DNA of 64,000 bases from Ascidia mentula (Eukaryota; Chordata; Ascidiacea; Phlebobranchia; Ascidiidae), in the NCBI GenBank assembly GCA_947561715.1, contig OX387197.1, forward strand, positions 7,251,001 through 7,315,000, read 5' to 3'. The notes below the pieces were generated by a model. The model worked only from the letters and a program-made list of their open reading frames with translations. It made no database searches and was not told where the DNA came from. Numbering within the stretch: position 1 is the first letter of the stretch; every line of letters begins with the position of its first letter. This document shows, piece after piece, positions 25,395-35,894 of this stretch. A program made the position numbers and the translations under genes.

Positions 25395-27215
25395 TACTAA
25401 GTAGAGACTGAACACTGCGCACGTACCAACGACACAAATAATCTCATTGCTCTGTCAATAGACAACGCATGAAGTTATAACTAAGTTATAAAAATGTTAA
25501 ACATAACATAAACAAAGATTTTTTAAAATTTAAATCAGATATAAAATCAATCTTATTCTTTTTTAAATGATAAAGGTGTTTTGCGAAAACATTCAGATAG
25601 GTTCCGCTTGAATGCACCTGGTAACTTCGCGGCAGTTTTAATGAAAAATGCATGGGAGAAAGTGGGGTACTCGCATGTTTTTTCGCATTTGCGTGATTGT
25701 AGGCCTTTTGATTTAGTTCTGGGCTTTGGTGCAACTACTAGAATACTTCTGCAAACATATTGGGACAAAATATATGTTGTCAGTCAGATATACAGGGCTG
25801 AGGTAGCGATTGCATGCGACACTTTTTCATCATAACGAATACTGGTGTGCCGAAACTTCATACCAGTCATAATAATGTCTTTTCTTGTTTTCTTACCTTG
25901 CGCAATTTGCCTAAAAAATCAACACTTGTTCAGAATTGTTATATGTGTAGTTGCATGCCTTTTTAACTGCCTTGTAAACAACATGTGGGATTCATGGGAA
26001 GACCTAACTGATGAGGAAATTGAAGAAGCGTTCACTCTAGTCTAGCAACAAAATATAGTGTGCAGTGTTGCAGGTTGCCAAGTCCAGTGCGCCACTTGCA
26101 AGGCAATGAAAACGCACTTCAGACAAACTCATTCGAGACAACAATGTATTTCACCACCCACAGACGAGGAAATAAATATTATATATAACAATGCAGTAAA
26201 ATTGACTGAAAAGCACACAAAACTGGAATCCACTATACCTTCACTACAAGCTAAAGAGCACGTCAAAAAATTGTTTCTTTCATTTCAAGAAAAGTCTGAT
26301 CCAAATTTGTTTTACATGATGTATTCTAAAACATGCAAAGATGCCTCAAACATTTTTGACATGCCCCAAAGCCAAGCAGCAATGCTATTAATTAAAGTCC
26401 ATGCCACAATTTTAAATCACTTCAGAAAAGAAAGCCATCAAACCACGACTATATCTGGAATCAACGTGACACAGGTTGGTGAAATTTTGTACAATCTGTG
26501 ATACAAGTACATGCACAATGTTCCTTTAACCATTTACCTGTTTCTAGATATCCTGGAATACATTGGAGGGTTTCTTCTTCGCAGGGGGTTTAAAAAATAT
26601 AATGAAACAAAGCATGAGGATCTGTTTAAGGCACTATGCCAGGAAAAAACAAACGGAAAATTTTTACAAAAAATGGAAAAACAAGGAAAAAGGTTACTGT
26701 GCCCTTCTGAGGATTTTTTAAATTGTTTTACAAAAGATGTACTATTTGCACAATATTGAAACTGGAAAACAAGCTAAAAACATCATTTTTTTAACCTGTT
26801 GCAGGCTGCAACTGGCAGTCACTACAGTAAAAAAGTATAGACCTTTTGCCTGGGTCGTCCCTGTGCAGTAAACTGTAATAATATGTATACTGGTATATAT
26901 ATTTTTGGCATAAAACTTGATTTGGGCATCGGTAAGTTTTGCGCTAAAAGTGTCGCATGCAATCGCTACCTCTGCCCGGTATATCTGCCTGACGACTGAT
27001 GTTTTGTCTTAATATGTTAGCAGAAGTATTCTAGTAGTTGCACCAAAGCCCAAAACTAAATCAAAAGGTCTACAAATCACGCAAATGCGAAAAAACATGC
27101 GAGTACCCCACTTTCTCTTAGGCATTTTCATTAAAACTACCGCGAAGTTACCAGGTGCATTCAAGCGGAACCAATCTGAAAATAAACGCAGTGTTCAGTC
27201 TCTACTTAAGGCCCG
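25395..27215. mobile_element. DNA transposon with long terminal inverted repeats
   Basis: The sequence aagtagagactgaacactg at about 25398 recurs inverted at about 27206. Inside it the left segment starting ggttccgcttgaatgcacc (about 25600-25830) recurs inverted, with a few mismatches, at about 26950-27175, giving inverted repeats of roughly 230 bp. Between them lie damaged transposase-like frames (26058-26759). The left outer part holds about 170 bases absent from the right. I found no clear target-site duplication. The superfamily is not assigned. Confidence 0.65.
26058..26759 (+). pseudogene. Degenerate transposon protein, copy 1
   Basis: Two open stretches in different frames. The first (26058-26501) opens with a C-x4-C-x12-H-x4-H zinc finger (CSVAGC ... 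THFRQTH) and runs through PSLQAKEHVKKLFLSFQEK; its first in-frame codon is GTG, so it is probably an internal exon. The second (26511-26759) contains EYIGGFLLRRG, which resembles the Y-hh-G-hhh-R-K/R motif near the C-terminus of several cut-and-paste transposases such as P-element/THAP9 types. A simple intron between them does not restore phase. The family call is inference from short motifs. Confidence 0.4.
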
Positions 27216-27984
27216 TTTACACTACAGACGATTCCGTGTTTGTTTTATTGTGCGCGCGTGCTGAGTTGTGCTGGGATGGGATGTGCCGGTCTGTGCTGGG
27301 ATGTGCTCGCTTTTGCTCGACGAGCAAAAATTCGGGCACAGTTGGGCACATTGGACGTTTGAAGCGGGTTCGCGGCACGCTTCTTACCCGCTTCCCGCCA
27401 TTATCGGAAAAAGCGATACGCATTACAGCCCAAGCTAGTTTGGAAGCGGTTTCGGCGAACAAGCTTAATATGGGTGGGTTCGGAAGCTAGTTGAGCGAAC
27501 TAGCTTCTTTTTGCCTATCGGCTGATTAAAAAATATGGGGGCAAAGTCAAGTTTGGTTAGATTTCCATCACGAATTTTGATGTAGTTGGATATTTAATGC
27601 GGTTTTATACTTTTTTTTTCAAATTTTGAATAAAAAAACTAATTTAAATGTAAGTATAAATGGGCTGTGACTTTGACATTTGGAATGAATCACCTAAAGA
27701 CAATTGACGGCAAAAGAATGCTATGATGAAAATACTTTTTTAATGATTTTTTTGTGTTTCATAATGCTTTTAATCAACTGTCATGTATGTCCAAAAGGGA
27801 GTAGATAAAAAGTATTGAACAGATATCTTGGCGACGAATTGTAGTAAAGCACCACAACTAGCTTTGGTTACAGACATGGACTGCGCAAATAATTAGGCTT
27901 TGTTTCCTCACAAACAAGCATACATTTTTTATTTTGAAATTAACAAATGACCTGATGTAAAACATAGGTAAATGTTCAACTACA

Positions 27985-28251
27985 GATCTGGAAAAGGACA
28001 GTCGTTCCAAGCAAATAATCACCTTTGCCTACGAAAAGGTCGCCCAAATATTCGGCTTAGTCTTAGAGAATGCTATGCACCAGGATGTAGCAAAAGCAAA
28101 AAAACTTTTCTCAACCGGCATCGTTTTTAATGATTTTGAACCACAACTGTCATTTTACAACAAACCCAAAACATTTTGCGCATTTTGCAAGAACATCAGA
28201 GCATGTAAATTGAGGCCCGAAGCTCGCTCGTTATGGTCTGTTAAGAACTAA
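27985..28251 (+). pseudogene. Unassigned 88-codon open fragment, copy 1
   Basis: An open frame with no initial Met that follows a possible acceptor (caactacag) and reads DLEKDSRSKQIITFAYEKV and later KPKTFCAFCKNIRACK, with a cysteine-rich end. It may be a remnant of a transposon exon. No family was recognised. An identical copy lies at 30887-31153. Confidence 0.2.
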
Positions 28252-28257
28252 TTAGTT

Positions 28258-28397
28258 CTTTAATATGAACAGAATAGCCAATACAGTGCTCGAAAACTTC
28301 ATGTAAACGTTTCGATTGTTTCTACAACCATTATCAATACCGAAACGTTTACATGAAGTTTTCGAGCACTGTATTGGCTATTCTGTTCATATTAAAG
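28258..28397. repeat. 57-bp perfect inverted repeat (hairpin), copy 1
   Basis: Arms 28258-28314 and 28341-28397 are perfectly complementary over 57 bases around a 26-base loop. Each arm ends inward in cgtttcg/cgaaacg. On the minus strand the loop region reads TTGATAA, one base, a GGTTGT/ACAATC stem, then GAAAC-GTT, a degraded version of the hammerhead-like layout seen in the Penelope-like element ends. Confidence 0.8.
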
Positions 28398-28959
28398 ATC
28401 TACAAAACCGTTAGTTATGTTCCTAATTAGTTCTTCATGGCTCAACGGCGCAAGCTCGCTCGCAAACAATTTCATGTAAACAGGGCTAATATCTGTTTGT
28501 GCATTGATGCAAGAGTGCAAGGCGACTTTCGCGGCAGTTTTAATGAAAAATGCATGGGAGAAAGTGGGGTACTCGCATGTTTTTTCGCATTTGCGTGATT
28601 GTAGGCCTTTTGATTTAGTTCTGGGCTTTGGTGCAACTACTAGAATACTTCTGCAAACATATTGGGACAAAATATATGTTGTCAGTCAGATATACAGGGC
28701 TGAGGTAGCGATTGCATGCGACACTTTTTCATCATAACGAATACTGGTGTGCCGAAACTTCATACCAGTCATAATAATGTCTTTTCTTGTTTTCTTACCT
28801 TGCGCAATTTGCCTAAAAAATCAACACTTGTTCAGAATTGTTATATGTGTAGTTGCATGCCTTTTTAACTGCCTTGTAAACAACATGTGGGATTCATGGG
28901 AAGACCTAACTGATGAGGAAATTGAAGAAGCGTTCACTCTAGTCTAGCAACAAAATATA

Positions 28960-29661
28960 GTGTGCAGTGTTGCAGGTTGCCAAGTCCAGTGCGCCACTTG
29001 CAAGGCAATGAAAACGCACTTCAGACAAACTCATTCGAGACAACAATGTATTTCACCACCCACAGACGAGGAAATAAATATTATATATAACAATGCAGTA
29101 AAATTGACTGAAAAGCACACAAAACTGGAATCCACTATACCTTCACTACAAGCTAAAGAGCACGTCAAAAAATTGTTTCTTTCATTTCAAGAAAAGTCTG
29201 ATCCAAATTTGTTTTACATGATGTATTCTAAAACATGCAAAGATGCCTCAAACATTTTTGACATGCCCCAAAGCCAAGCAGCAATGCTATTAATTAAAGT
29301 CCATGCCACAATTTTAAATCACTTCAGAAAAGAAAGCCATCAAACCACGACTATATCTGGAATCAACGTGACACAGGTTGGTGAAATTTTGTACAATCTG
29401 TGATACAAGTACATGCACAATGTTCCTTTAACCATTTACCTGTTTCTAGATATCCTGGAATACATTGGAGGGTTTCTTCTTCGCAGGGGGTTTAAAAAAT
29501 ATAATGAAACAAAGCATGAGGATCTGTTTAAGGCACTATGCCAGGAAAAAACAAACGGAAAATTTTTACAAAAAATGGAAAAACAAGGAAAAAGGTTACT
29601 GTGCCCTTCTGAGGATTTTTTAAATTGTTTTACAAAAGATGTACTATTTGCACAATATTGA
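28960..29661 (+). pseudogene. Degenerate transposon protein, copy 2
   Basis: Identical to 26058-26759, shifted by 2,902 bases within the second tandem copy. It carries the same zinc finger and the same frame break, so the damage predates the duplication. Confidence 0.4.
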
Positions 29662-31159
29662 AACTGGAAAACAAGCTAAAAACATCATTTTTTTAACCTG
29701 TTGCAGGCTGCAACTGGCAGTCACTACAGTAAAAAAGTATAGACCTTTTGCCTGGGTCGTCCCTGTGCAGTAAACTGTAATAATATGTATACTGGTATAT
29801 ATATTTTTGGCATAAAACTTGATTTGGGCATCGGTAAGTTTTGCGCTAAAAGTGTCGCATGCAATCGCTACCTCTGCCCGGTATATCTGCCTGACGACTG
29901 ATGTTTTGTCTTAATATGTTAGCAGAAGTATTCTAGTAGTTGCACCAAAGCCCAAAACTAAATCAAAAGGTCTACAAATCACGCAAATGCGAAAAAACAT
30001 GCGAGTACCCCACTTTCTCTTAGGCATTTTCATTAAAACTACCGCGAAGTTACCAGGTGCATTCAAGCGGAACCAATCTGAAAATAAACGCAGTGTTCAG
30101 TCTCTACTTAAGGCCCGTTTACACTACAGACGATTCCGTGTTTGTTTTATTGTGCGCGCGTGCTGAGTTGTGCTGGGATGGGATGTGCCGGTCTGTGCTG
30201 GGATGTGCTCGCTTTTGCTCGACGAGCAAAAATTCGGGCACAGTTGGGCACATTGGACGTTTGAAGCGGGTTCGCGGCACGCTTCTTACCCGCTTCCCGC
30301 CATTATCGGAAAAAGCGATACGCATTACAGCCCAAGCTAGTTTGGAAGCGGTTTCGGCGAACAAGCTTAATATGGGTGGGTTCGGAAGCTAGTTGAGCGA
30401 ACTAGCTTCTTTTTGCCTATCGGCTGATTAAAAAATATGGGGGCAAAGTCAAGTTTGGTTAGATTTCCATCACGAATTTTGATGTAGTTGGATATTTAAT
30501 GCGGTTTTATACTTTTTTTTTCAAATTTTGAATAAAAAAACTAATTTAAATGTAAGTATAAATGGGCTGTGACTTTGACATTTGGAATGAATCACCTAAA
30601 GACAATTGACGGCAAAAGAATGCTATGATGAAAATACTTTTTTAATGATTTTTTTGTGTTTCATAATGCTTTTAATCAACTGTCATGTATGTCCAAAAGG
30701 GAGTAGATAAAAAGTATTGAACAGATATCTTGGCGACGAATTGTAGTAAAGCACCACAACTAGCTTTGGTTACAGACATGGACTGCGCAAATAATTAGGC
30801 TTTGTTTCCTCACAAACAAGCATACATTTTTTATTTTGAAATTAACAAATGACCTGATGTAAAACATAGGTAAATGTTCAACTACAGATCTGGAAAAGGA
30901 CAGTCGTTCCAAGCAAATAATCACCTTTGCCTACGAAAAGGTCGCCCAAATATTCGGCTTAGTCTTAGAGAATGCTATGCACCAGGATGTAGCAAAAGCA
31001 AAAAAACTTTTCTCAACCGGCATCGTTTTTAATGATTTTGAACCACAACTGTCATTTTACAACAAACCCAAAACATTTTGCGCATTTTGCAAGAACATCA
31101 GAGCATGTAAATTGAGGCCCGAAGCTCGCTCGTTATGGTCTGTTAAGAACTAATTAGTT

Positions 31160-31299
31160 CTTTAATATGAACAGAATAGCCAATACAGTGCTCGAAAACT
31201 TCATGTAAACGTTTCGATTGTTTCTACAACCATTATCAATACCGAAACGTTTACATGAAGTTTTCGAGCACTGTATTGGCTATTCTGTTCATATTAAAG
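31160..31299. repeat. 57-bp perfect inverted repeat (hairpin), copy 2
   Basis: Same hairpin as 28258-28397, in the second tandem unit: arms 31160-31216 and 31243-31299. Confidence 0.8.
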
Positions 31300-31950
31300 A
31301 TCTACAAAACCGTTAGTTATGTTCCTAATTAGTTCTTCATGGCTCAACGGCGCAAGCTCGCTCGCAAACAATTTCATGTAAACAGGGCTAATATCTGTTT
31401 GTGCATTGATGCAAGAGTGCAAGGCGACTGCTTAAAAGGAGAGGACGTATATTATTTTAGTGGTGGTTGTGTGATGCGGACGCGTAGAACGGTTGGAAAA
31501 CCTTGTCCTGTTTCAATACCATCTTTGTTTTCATAATCTGTGCTGTTTGGTTCAACATACTGTAGTGTTAGTTTGCGTCGTAAAAAATTATGCAAAACAG
31601 TAGCCTACATGCGTTAACTGTGTAAAACAGTACAAACAGTAGCCTACATGCTTTTTGTTGAAGAATATGTACAGCCAATCGCAACAACTTTAATTTGTAC
31701 CTATAATATGGCTGGCGGAGCCGAGAAATGCAAGTCAAGACTGACATCCTTAAAAAATTATCAACGTAACTTTTCAATTGCACTTGTCGGTTTCATGTTT
31801 ATTACTGGAAAATCCCTTAGTCGTACTTGATTATTCAGTCGGATCCTTTGGGTGCGAGGCTCAGCGGAGGCGTACTCCGAGAGCTGGTACACCGACAATG
31901 TGATGCATTTGATTTGAATCTAAAACTGCAACAGGCTTGTAGCCATTTTA

Positions 31951-31962
31951 TGACACGTGTCA
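31951..31962. promoter_or_regulatory. 12-bp palindrome TGACACGTGTCA (E-box core)
   Basis: Perfect palindrome around CACGTG, about 900 bases upstream of the sulfotransferase start; the same 12-mer recurs at 32255. CACGTG is a classic bHLH-type site. Function is not shown. Confidence 0.3.
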
Positions 31963-32254
31963 CACGATAACATATGTCACCACATCCAAGCATGTGACTT
32001 TGTTTGTCACCTATCTTGCGTCTTACTTTGTAGTGCACCTTTCGTGCGTGTCACTTTGCATGGCAGTTATTTTGTGGTTTGTATGTATGGCGAAACTTCC
32101 CTGCGTGTGGTCACTTTACGACTAGTATAGAATGTTTTGGTTTATTAATAGCTTCTTGTCTGTGTTTGACAACCACAAAGTACTGAACTTTTTTTCCATT
32201 TGAAGACAATTATGCTTTCAACACGTACATGCAACGTGGCATGCTCTGGTTTAG

Positions 32255-32266
32255 TGACACGTGTCA
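32255..32266. promoter_or_regulatory. 12-bp palindrome TGACACGTGTCA, second copy
   Basis: Identical to 31951-31962 and followed at 32271-32284 by a near-palindrome (gtgacacttgtcac). It lies about 600 bases upstream of the sulfotransferase ATG. Confidence 0.3.
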
Positions 32267-32855
32267 TATTGTGACACTTGTCACAAAAATGGTTAAAACT
32301 TTTTTGTTTCCTCACAGATACGTACATGTGCATGTGCTTCACAATTCGTCTTTACTTTTGTTTTCTTATGTTGTTTTAGGGAGGTTGCAGTTTAGTTTCA
32401 AACCTTGTGTAAAAACGTCCAAATTAATTTTAGTCCGTGGTGAGAAATGCACTCTACTCGTCAACACATGTCGCTCGTAATGTCTCCCACTCCTCGTATT
32501 ATTCATTCTAATGTTTTCTATTGATCCACCGGCCCGTACCAGTAAGAAATGATTATGACATAACAGGCGTTGGCATTGAAGCTGGTGTACTGACATCCTC
32601 CTACTACTGTGTATAAAGTAACCACGTATTAAAGCTGCTGTATTGCATGAAATCCTCCTTCTACTATGTATAGAGTATAACCATACAAAGGACGTAACAA
32701 CACTGATGTTGTATAGAGTCAACGAAATGTTGACTTTTCCACAAAAAGCCTCCCACTATTTCCTACTTTTATTGTTGACTGCAATGCAACAGTTCTTATG
32801 GTAGCGATAAGTGCGTCGGCAGGTTTTGTGTTACAAAACCGTTTCTGGTCCTGAA

Positions 32856-35096
32856 ATGAGGCGGCCACGCAGCAGAAACATGAAAGTTTGCCTAATTCTT
32901 TGTGGAGTTGTAAGCTCGGTAACTATGTATGTGGTTACGTCGCAAGTCCATAAATGTTCTGAAAGCAGAACCTCAAAGGAAAGGATGAAAATACGTGATC
33001 AATTGTGGTCAGAAATGGAAAAGTACAACGAAGACCACAAAGCGGTAAGATGTGTCCATAATGTTGTCAGTCTGTGTTCATGTATTAAGAAAGGACTTTA
33101 TTCAAACAGTATTTTCATAACATAAACATTCGTTTAGTTGAATCAGCTATGGTGAAAATCTGTTCTAGTGCGGCGCTTGTATTACATCTCGGCGAACGCG
33201 TTGACAATCCCTGCGTTACTATACAAAATCGTAAAACATGGACCAAACATTTTGGGCTAATCCAAATCGCGGCATCGAAACATAGTATTAATGTCTTGCG
33301 TTTCTTCTTTGCTCGTCGAATGAATGCTAATAATATAATGAATAGTATTTGGTGGATGCTTGCAGAACATTTCACAAATTACTCGACTGTGACATGCAAG
33401 CGCTGTTGTGCGGAATACACTTTAGGCACGAACATAACATTGTGTTTGACAAGATTGACTCAGATTAGTTTGATTCCGGGAGTGTTTTAACCAACACGGA
33501 AACCAGAGTCTGTGACAAATCGAAAGGCAATTTATGCTATTTATTCGGGATATCAACACAATTGCAGCTCATTTTAGAATGAAAGTCATCGCCTGCCAAA
33601 AGTGATTGGTATTGGTATTAAGAAGTGTGGGACTGACGGCATCATTAACTTCCTCAACCACCACCCGCTGGTGAGAATTCCTGCAGAGATAGAAATGTTC
33701 TTTTTCGACTCTGGGAACACTGACTACAATTCATACAAGTACGTTGATCATTTGTTGTTATCTTATAGCATCACTTGTCCTTGTTAGCGCAAAAGAAACC
33801 AAGTCATAGATGCATTTTCTCTAAATTATCCCACATTTTTCGGAATACTATCTTTTTTGTGACAATTATGAGTAAAATGTTGAATAATCATACAACGAAC
33901 AGAAATAATAATAATAATTAAAATTTTAAGTGTTTCTATGTGAAAACTATAAAAAACTTCGGGAAAAATATTTGAAACGGGTGTAATTTACAATTGCCTA
34001 AAACTTTGCATGGCAACAGGGATAGAATGCCTCCCACCAACGACAGACAGATTGCGATGGAAAAGACTCCGATATATTTTAGTGAAGGATCGGATGACGT
34101 CCCTGAAAAAATTTCTACGGCGATTCCGAACGTAAAGCTGATTTTAGTTGTGTGTGATCCAACACAGAGAGCCTTATCGGACTACGTCCAGGAGGTAAAA
34201 ATGTTTCAAAAAAGGAATGTAGCTCTGCAGGCCAGTCCGAAGAATTGTATTTTAACTATAAGAGACTATATAACCAAATATGGTTTTCAATGATGTGCCA
34301 AAGAGAATGGCATTTTCTCACAAGCATGCTGGCAGATCAACGTCTCCTACGCCTGCCACTCATTCTATACCGTCCAGGTCCATAAAAAAGGGTATACAGT
34401 TAAAAGATACCATTGTAAATACAACTTAGGTGAATGTACGCAAAAAATCACGGATATATCATCAAAGTGAAAACACGACATTTTCAATCATTTAAAATCA
34501 AACCTACATGTTTGCAGCGGATAAGATACGCAAACTACGGCGACCAAATGATTGGCCAGTACGAAAGTTTTGATGAATACGTCGGCGATTACCTACCAAA
34601 GGTGCAGATTGAGTTGGTTGAATGGATGGAACAGAAGAAGCGCGGCGAGCTCAGAAAACATCTAATTAAACTGACTCAAACTGACTATGCTACAACTATT
34701 CTCTCAAACGGATTATATACAGCTCATATTCAAAAATGGCTGTCGGTCTTCAACAGTTCCAATCTGAAGATTATTGACGGAGAAAGGTTCATCGAAGATA
34801 CCGGAGGAGTAATGGAGGAACTTCAGGACTTCATAGGAATCCCCAGGATCTTGCTCCGCGAAGATTTTGTTAAGAGTCCCGACCACGGTTTTTACTGTTA
34901 CAGACGATTCACGGAGCAGACTGAATTGGACCAAAACGCGTCTCGAGAGTTAAAATGTTTGATTCCCGGCAAAGGAAGAACTCGAAACGGCCGAAAGAGA
35001 ATTTCTCCTGCGGTTGAGGAAAAACTACGGGATTTTTACCACCCGTTCAACGAACAGTTTTTCAAAGATGTAGGCATGGCGTTTCAGTGGCCTTGA
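32856..35096 (+). CDS. Heparan sulfate 3-O-sulfotransferase-like, Golgi type II
   Basis: Four exons: 32856-33044, 33578-33738, 34020-34194, 34518-35096 (1,104 nt, 367 aa). A short basic N-terminus and a hydrophobic anchor (VCLILCGVVSSVTMYVV) give type II Golgi topology. The sulfotransferase domain starts RLPKVIGIGIKKCGT, parallel to the HS3ST 5'-phosphosulfate loop, keeps a Glu in AEIEMFFFD, has EKTPIYF, the 3'-phosphate block LILVVCDPTQRALSDYVQ, and a C-terminal part with NGLYTAHIQKWLSVF, GKGRTRNGRK and FYHPFNEQFF. The expected enzyme moves sulfate from PAPS to the 3-O of glucosamine in heparan sulfate. Two departures stand out: the usual Arg before DP is Cys, and the usual KKGGTR reads KKCGTD. 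ATG 32856 was chosen because the upstream in-frame codon is GTG; ATG 32880 is an alternative. Paralogue number is not assigned. Confidence 0.85.
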
Positions 35097-35746
35097 CAGA
35101 CTACAGAAAGAACTGTTCCATATGGAGTGTATACCTGTGGCAAAAATATGCTTGTGAAAAATATGCGTTAGTTGCTGAGTAAAACATTTTACACTTAGCA
35201 ACTATAGATAAGGTATCGATCGACAGACTATACCAGGGTGGCTGGGTTCACCGATCCCGTGTAGTTCATGGTTTTTTCATCAGCAAATATGCGTTATTGA
35301 TATTTGGCAAGTATATTGGTCATTGTTAAAAAAAGAAAAAGACTTCGAGGTTGTTGTTGGTTGAAAAAATATAAATATCTCCTCTGGTTTAAGGGAAGAG
35401 TTAACCCTCATATTGTTGTTATCCATTGTGTTTATTTTAAATACCCATTTTATTTTGATTTAGGTACTTTTCAGTCAGCCAAACTTACGACGTTGGTACC
35501 AATTATTCAAGTTCAAGTGTTTCATAAGTGATTATTGTATAAAATGGAAATCAGATTGTTAGTTATTTTTAGATCGTGTTACGAGTTGCGTTGATATTTA
35601 GACGCTAACCTAACTCCATCGTGCCTTTGGTAAAGAACACCAGGAAGCGAAAATGTAGTGAAACTTAAGCATTTTTTGACACGAATATGAGAGTATTCCA
35701 AAGTTCAAGTTTTTCTTCATACAGTTATGAGGCTTTTTCAATAAGT

Positions 35747-35757
35747 TTTATTTTATT
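35747..35757 (-). terminator. Overlapping AATAAA polyadenylation signals
   Basis: TTTATTTTATT on the plus strand gives two overlapping AATAAA hexamers on the minus strand, about 140 bases after the stop of the adhesion GPCR gene. Confidence 0.45.
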
Positions 35758-35894
35758 ACACAAAAGCACAGTCAGACCTTCGTCAGGCACTGCTGCCACC
35801 AGGAAAAGGGCTATCAAAAAGACAACGTATAAAATGTACAGCAGGTTTACATAAATCCTTCAACAACATTTATATTATTTTAGTCGAAAAAAGG

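Larger units (their letters stand above)
27210..28486. mobile_element. Possible non-autonomous element starting GGCCCGTTTACAC
   Basis: ggcccgtttacact at 27210 has an imperfect inverted partner near 28472-28486 (tgtaaacagggct on the plus strand). The interior is rich in short palindromes, for example gctcgacgagc near 27312 and the agctagtt...aactagct pair near 27488-27507. A twin lies 2,902 bases on. Element limits and class are tentative. Confidence 0.3.
25626..28527. repeat. 2,902-bp tandem duplication, copy 1
   Basis: Every stretch I compared here is identical to 28528-31429 at a fixed offset of 2,902 bases. The unit starts at ttcgcggcag inside the left inverted repeat of the transposon, runs past its right end through a second repeat and a 57-bp hairpin, and ends at aaggcgact. 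The left inverted repeat is therefore whole only in copy 1. Confidence 0.9.
28528..31429. repeat. 2,902-bp tandem duplication, copy 2
   Basis: Second copy of the unit at 25626-28527, joined directly to it. The junction (gact/ttcgcgg) shows at most a base or two of microhomology. The unique sequence resumes at gcttaaaagg. The lack of any difference means either a very recent duplication or a duplicated contig segment in the assembly. Confidence 0.9.
31430..32855. other. Upstream region of the 3-O-sulfotransferase gene
   Basis: No gene seen. A 19-bp direct repeat containing acagtagcctacatgc occurs near 31589 and 31634. Two E-box palindromes are listed separately. Near 32578-32690 a degenerate repeat of about 54 bases occurs twice (catcctcctactactgtgta and atcctccttctactatgtat). 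Confidence 0.45.

Noticed and set aside
27217-27490. Open frames on both strands at 27155-27490 and 27217-27462 (repeated at 30057-30392)
   Set aside because: They overlap palindrome-rich repeat sequence on both strands and look like chance frames in a non-autonomous element.
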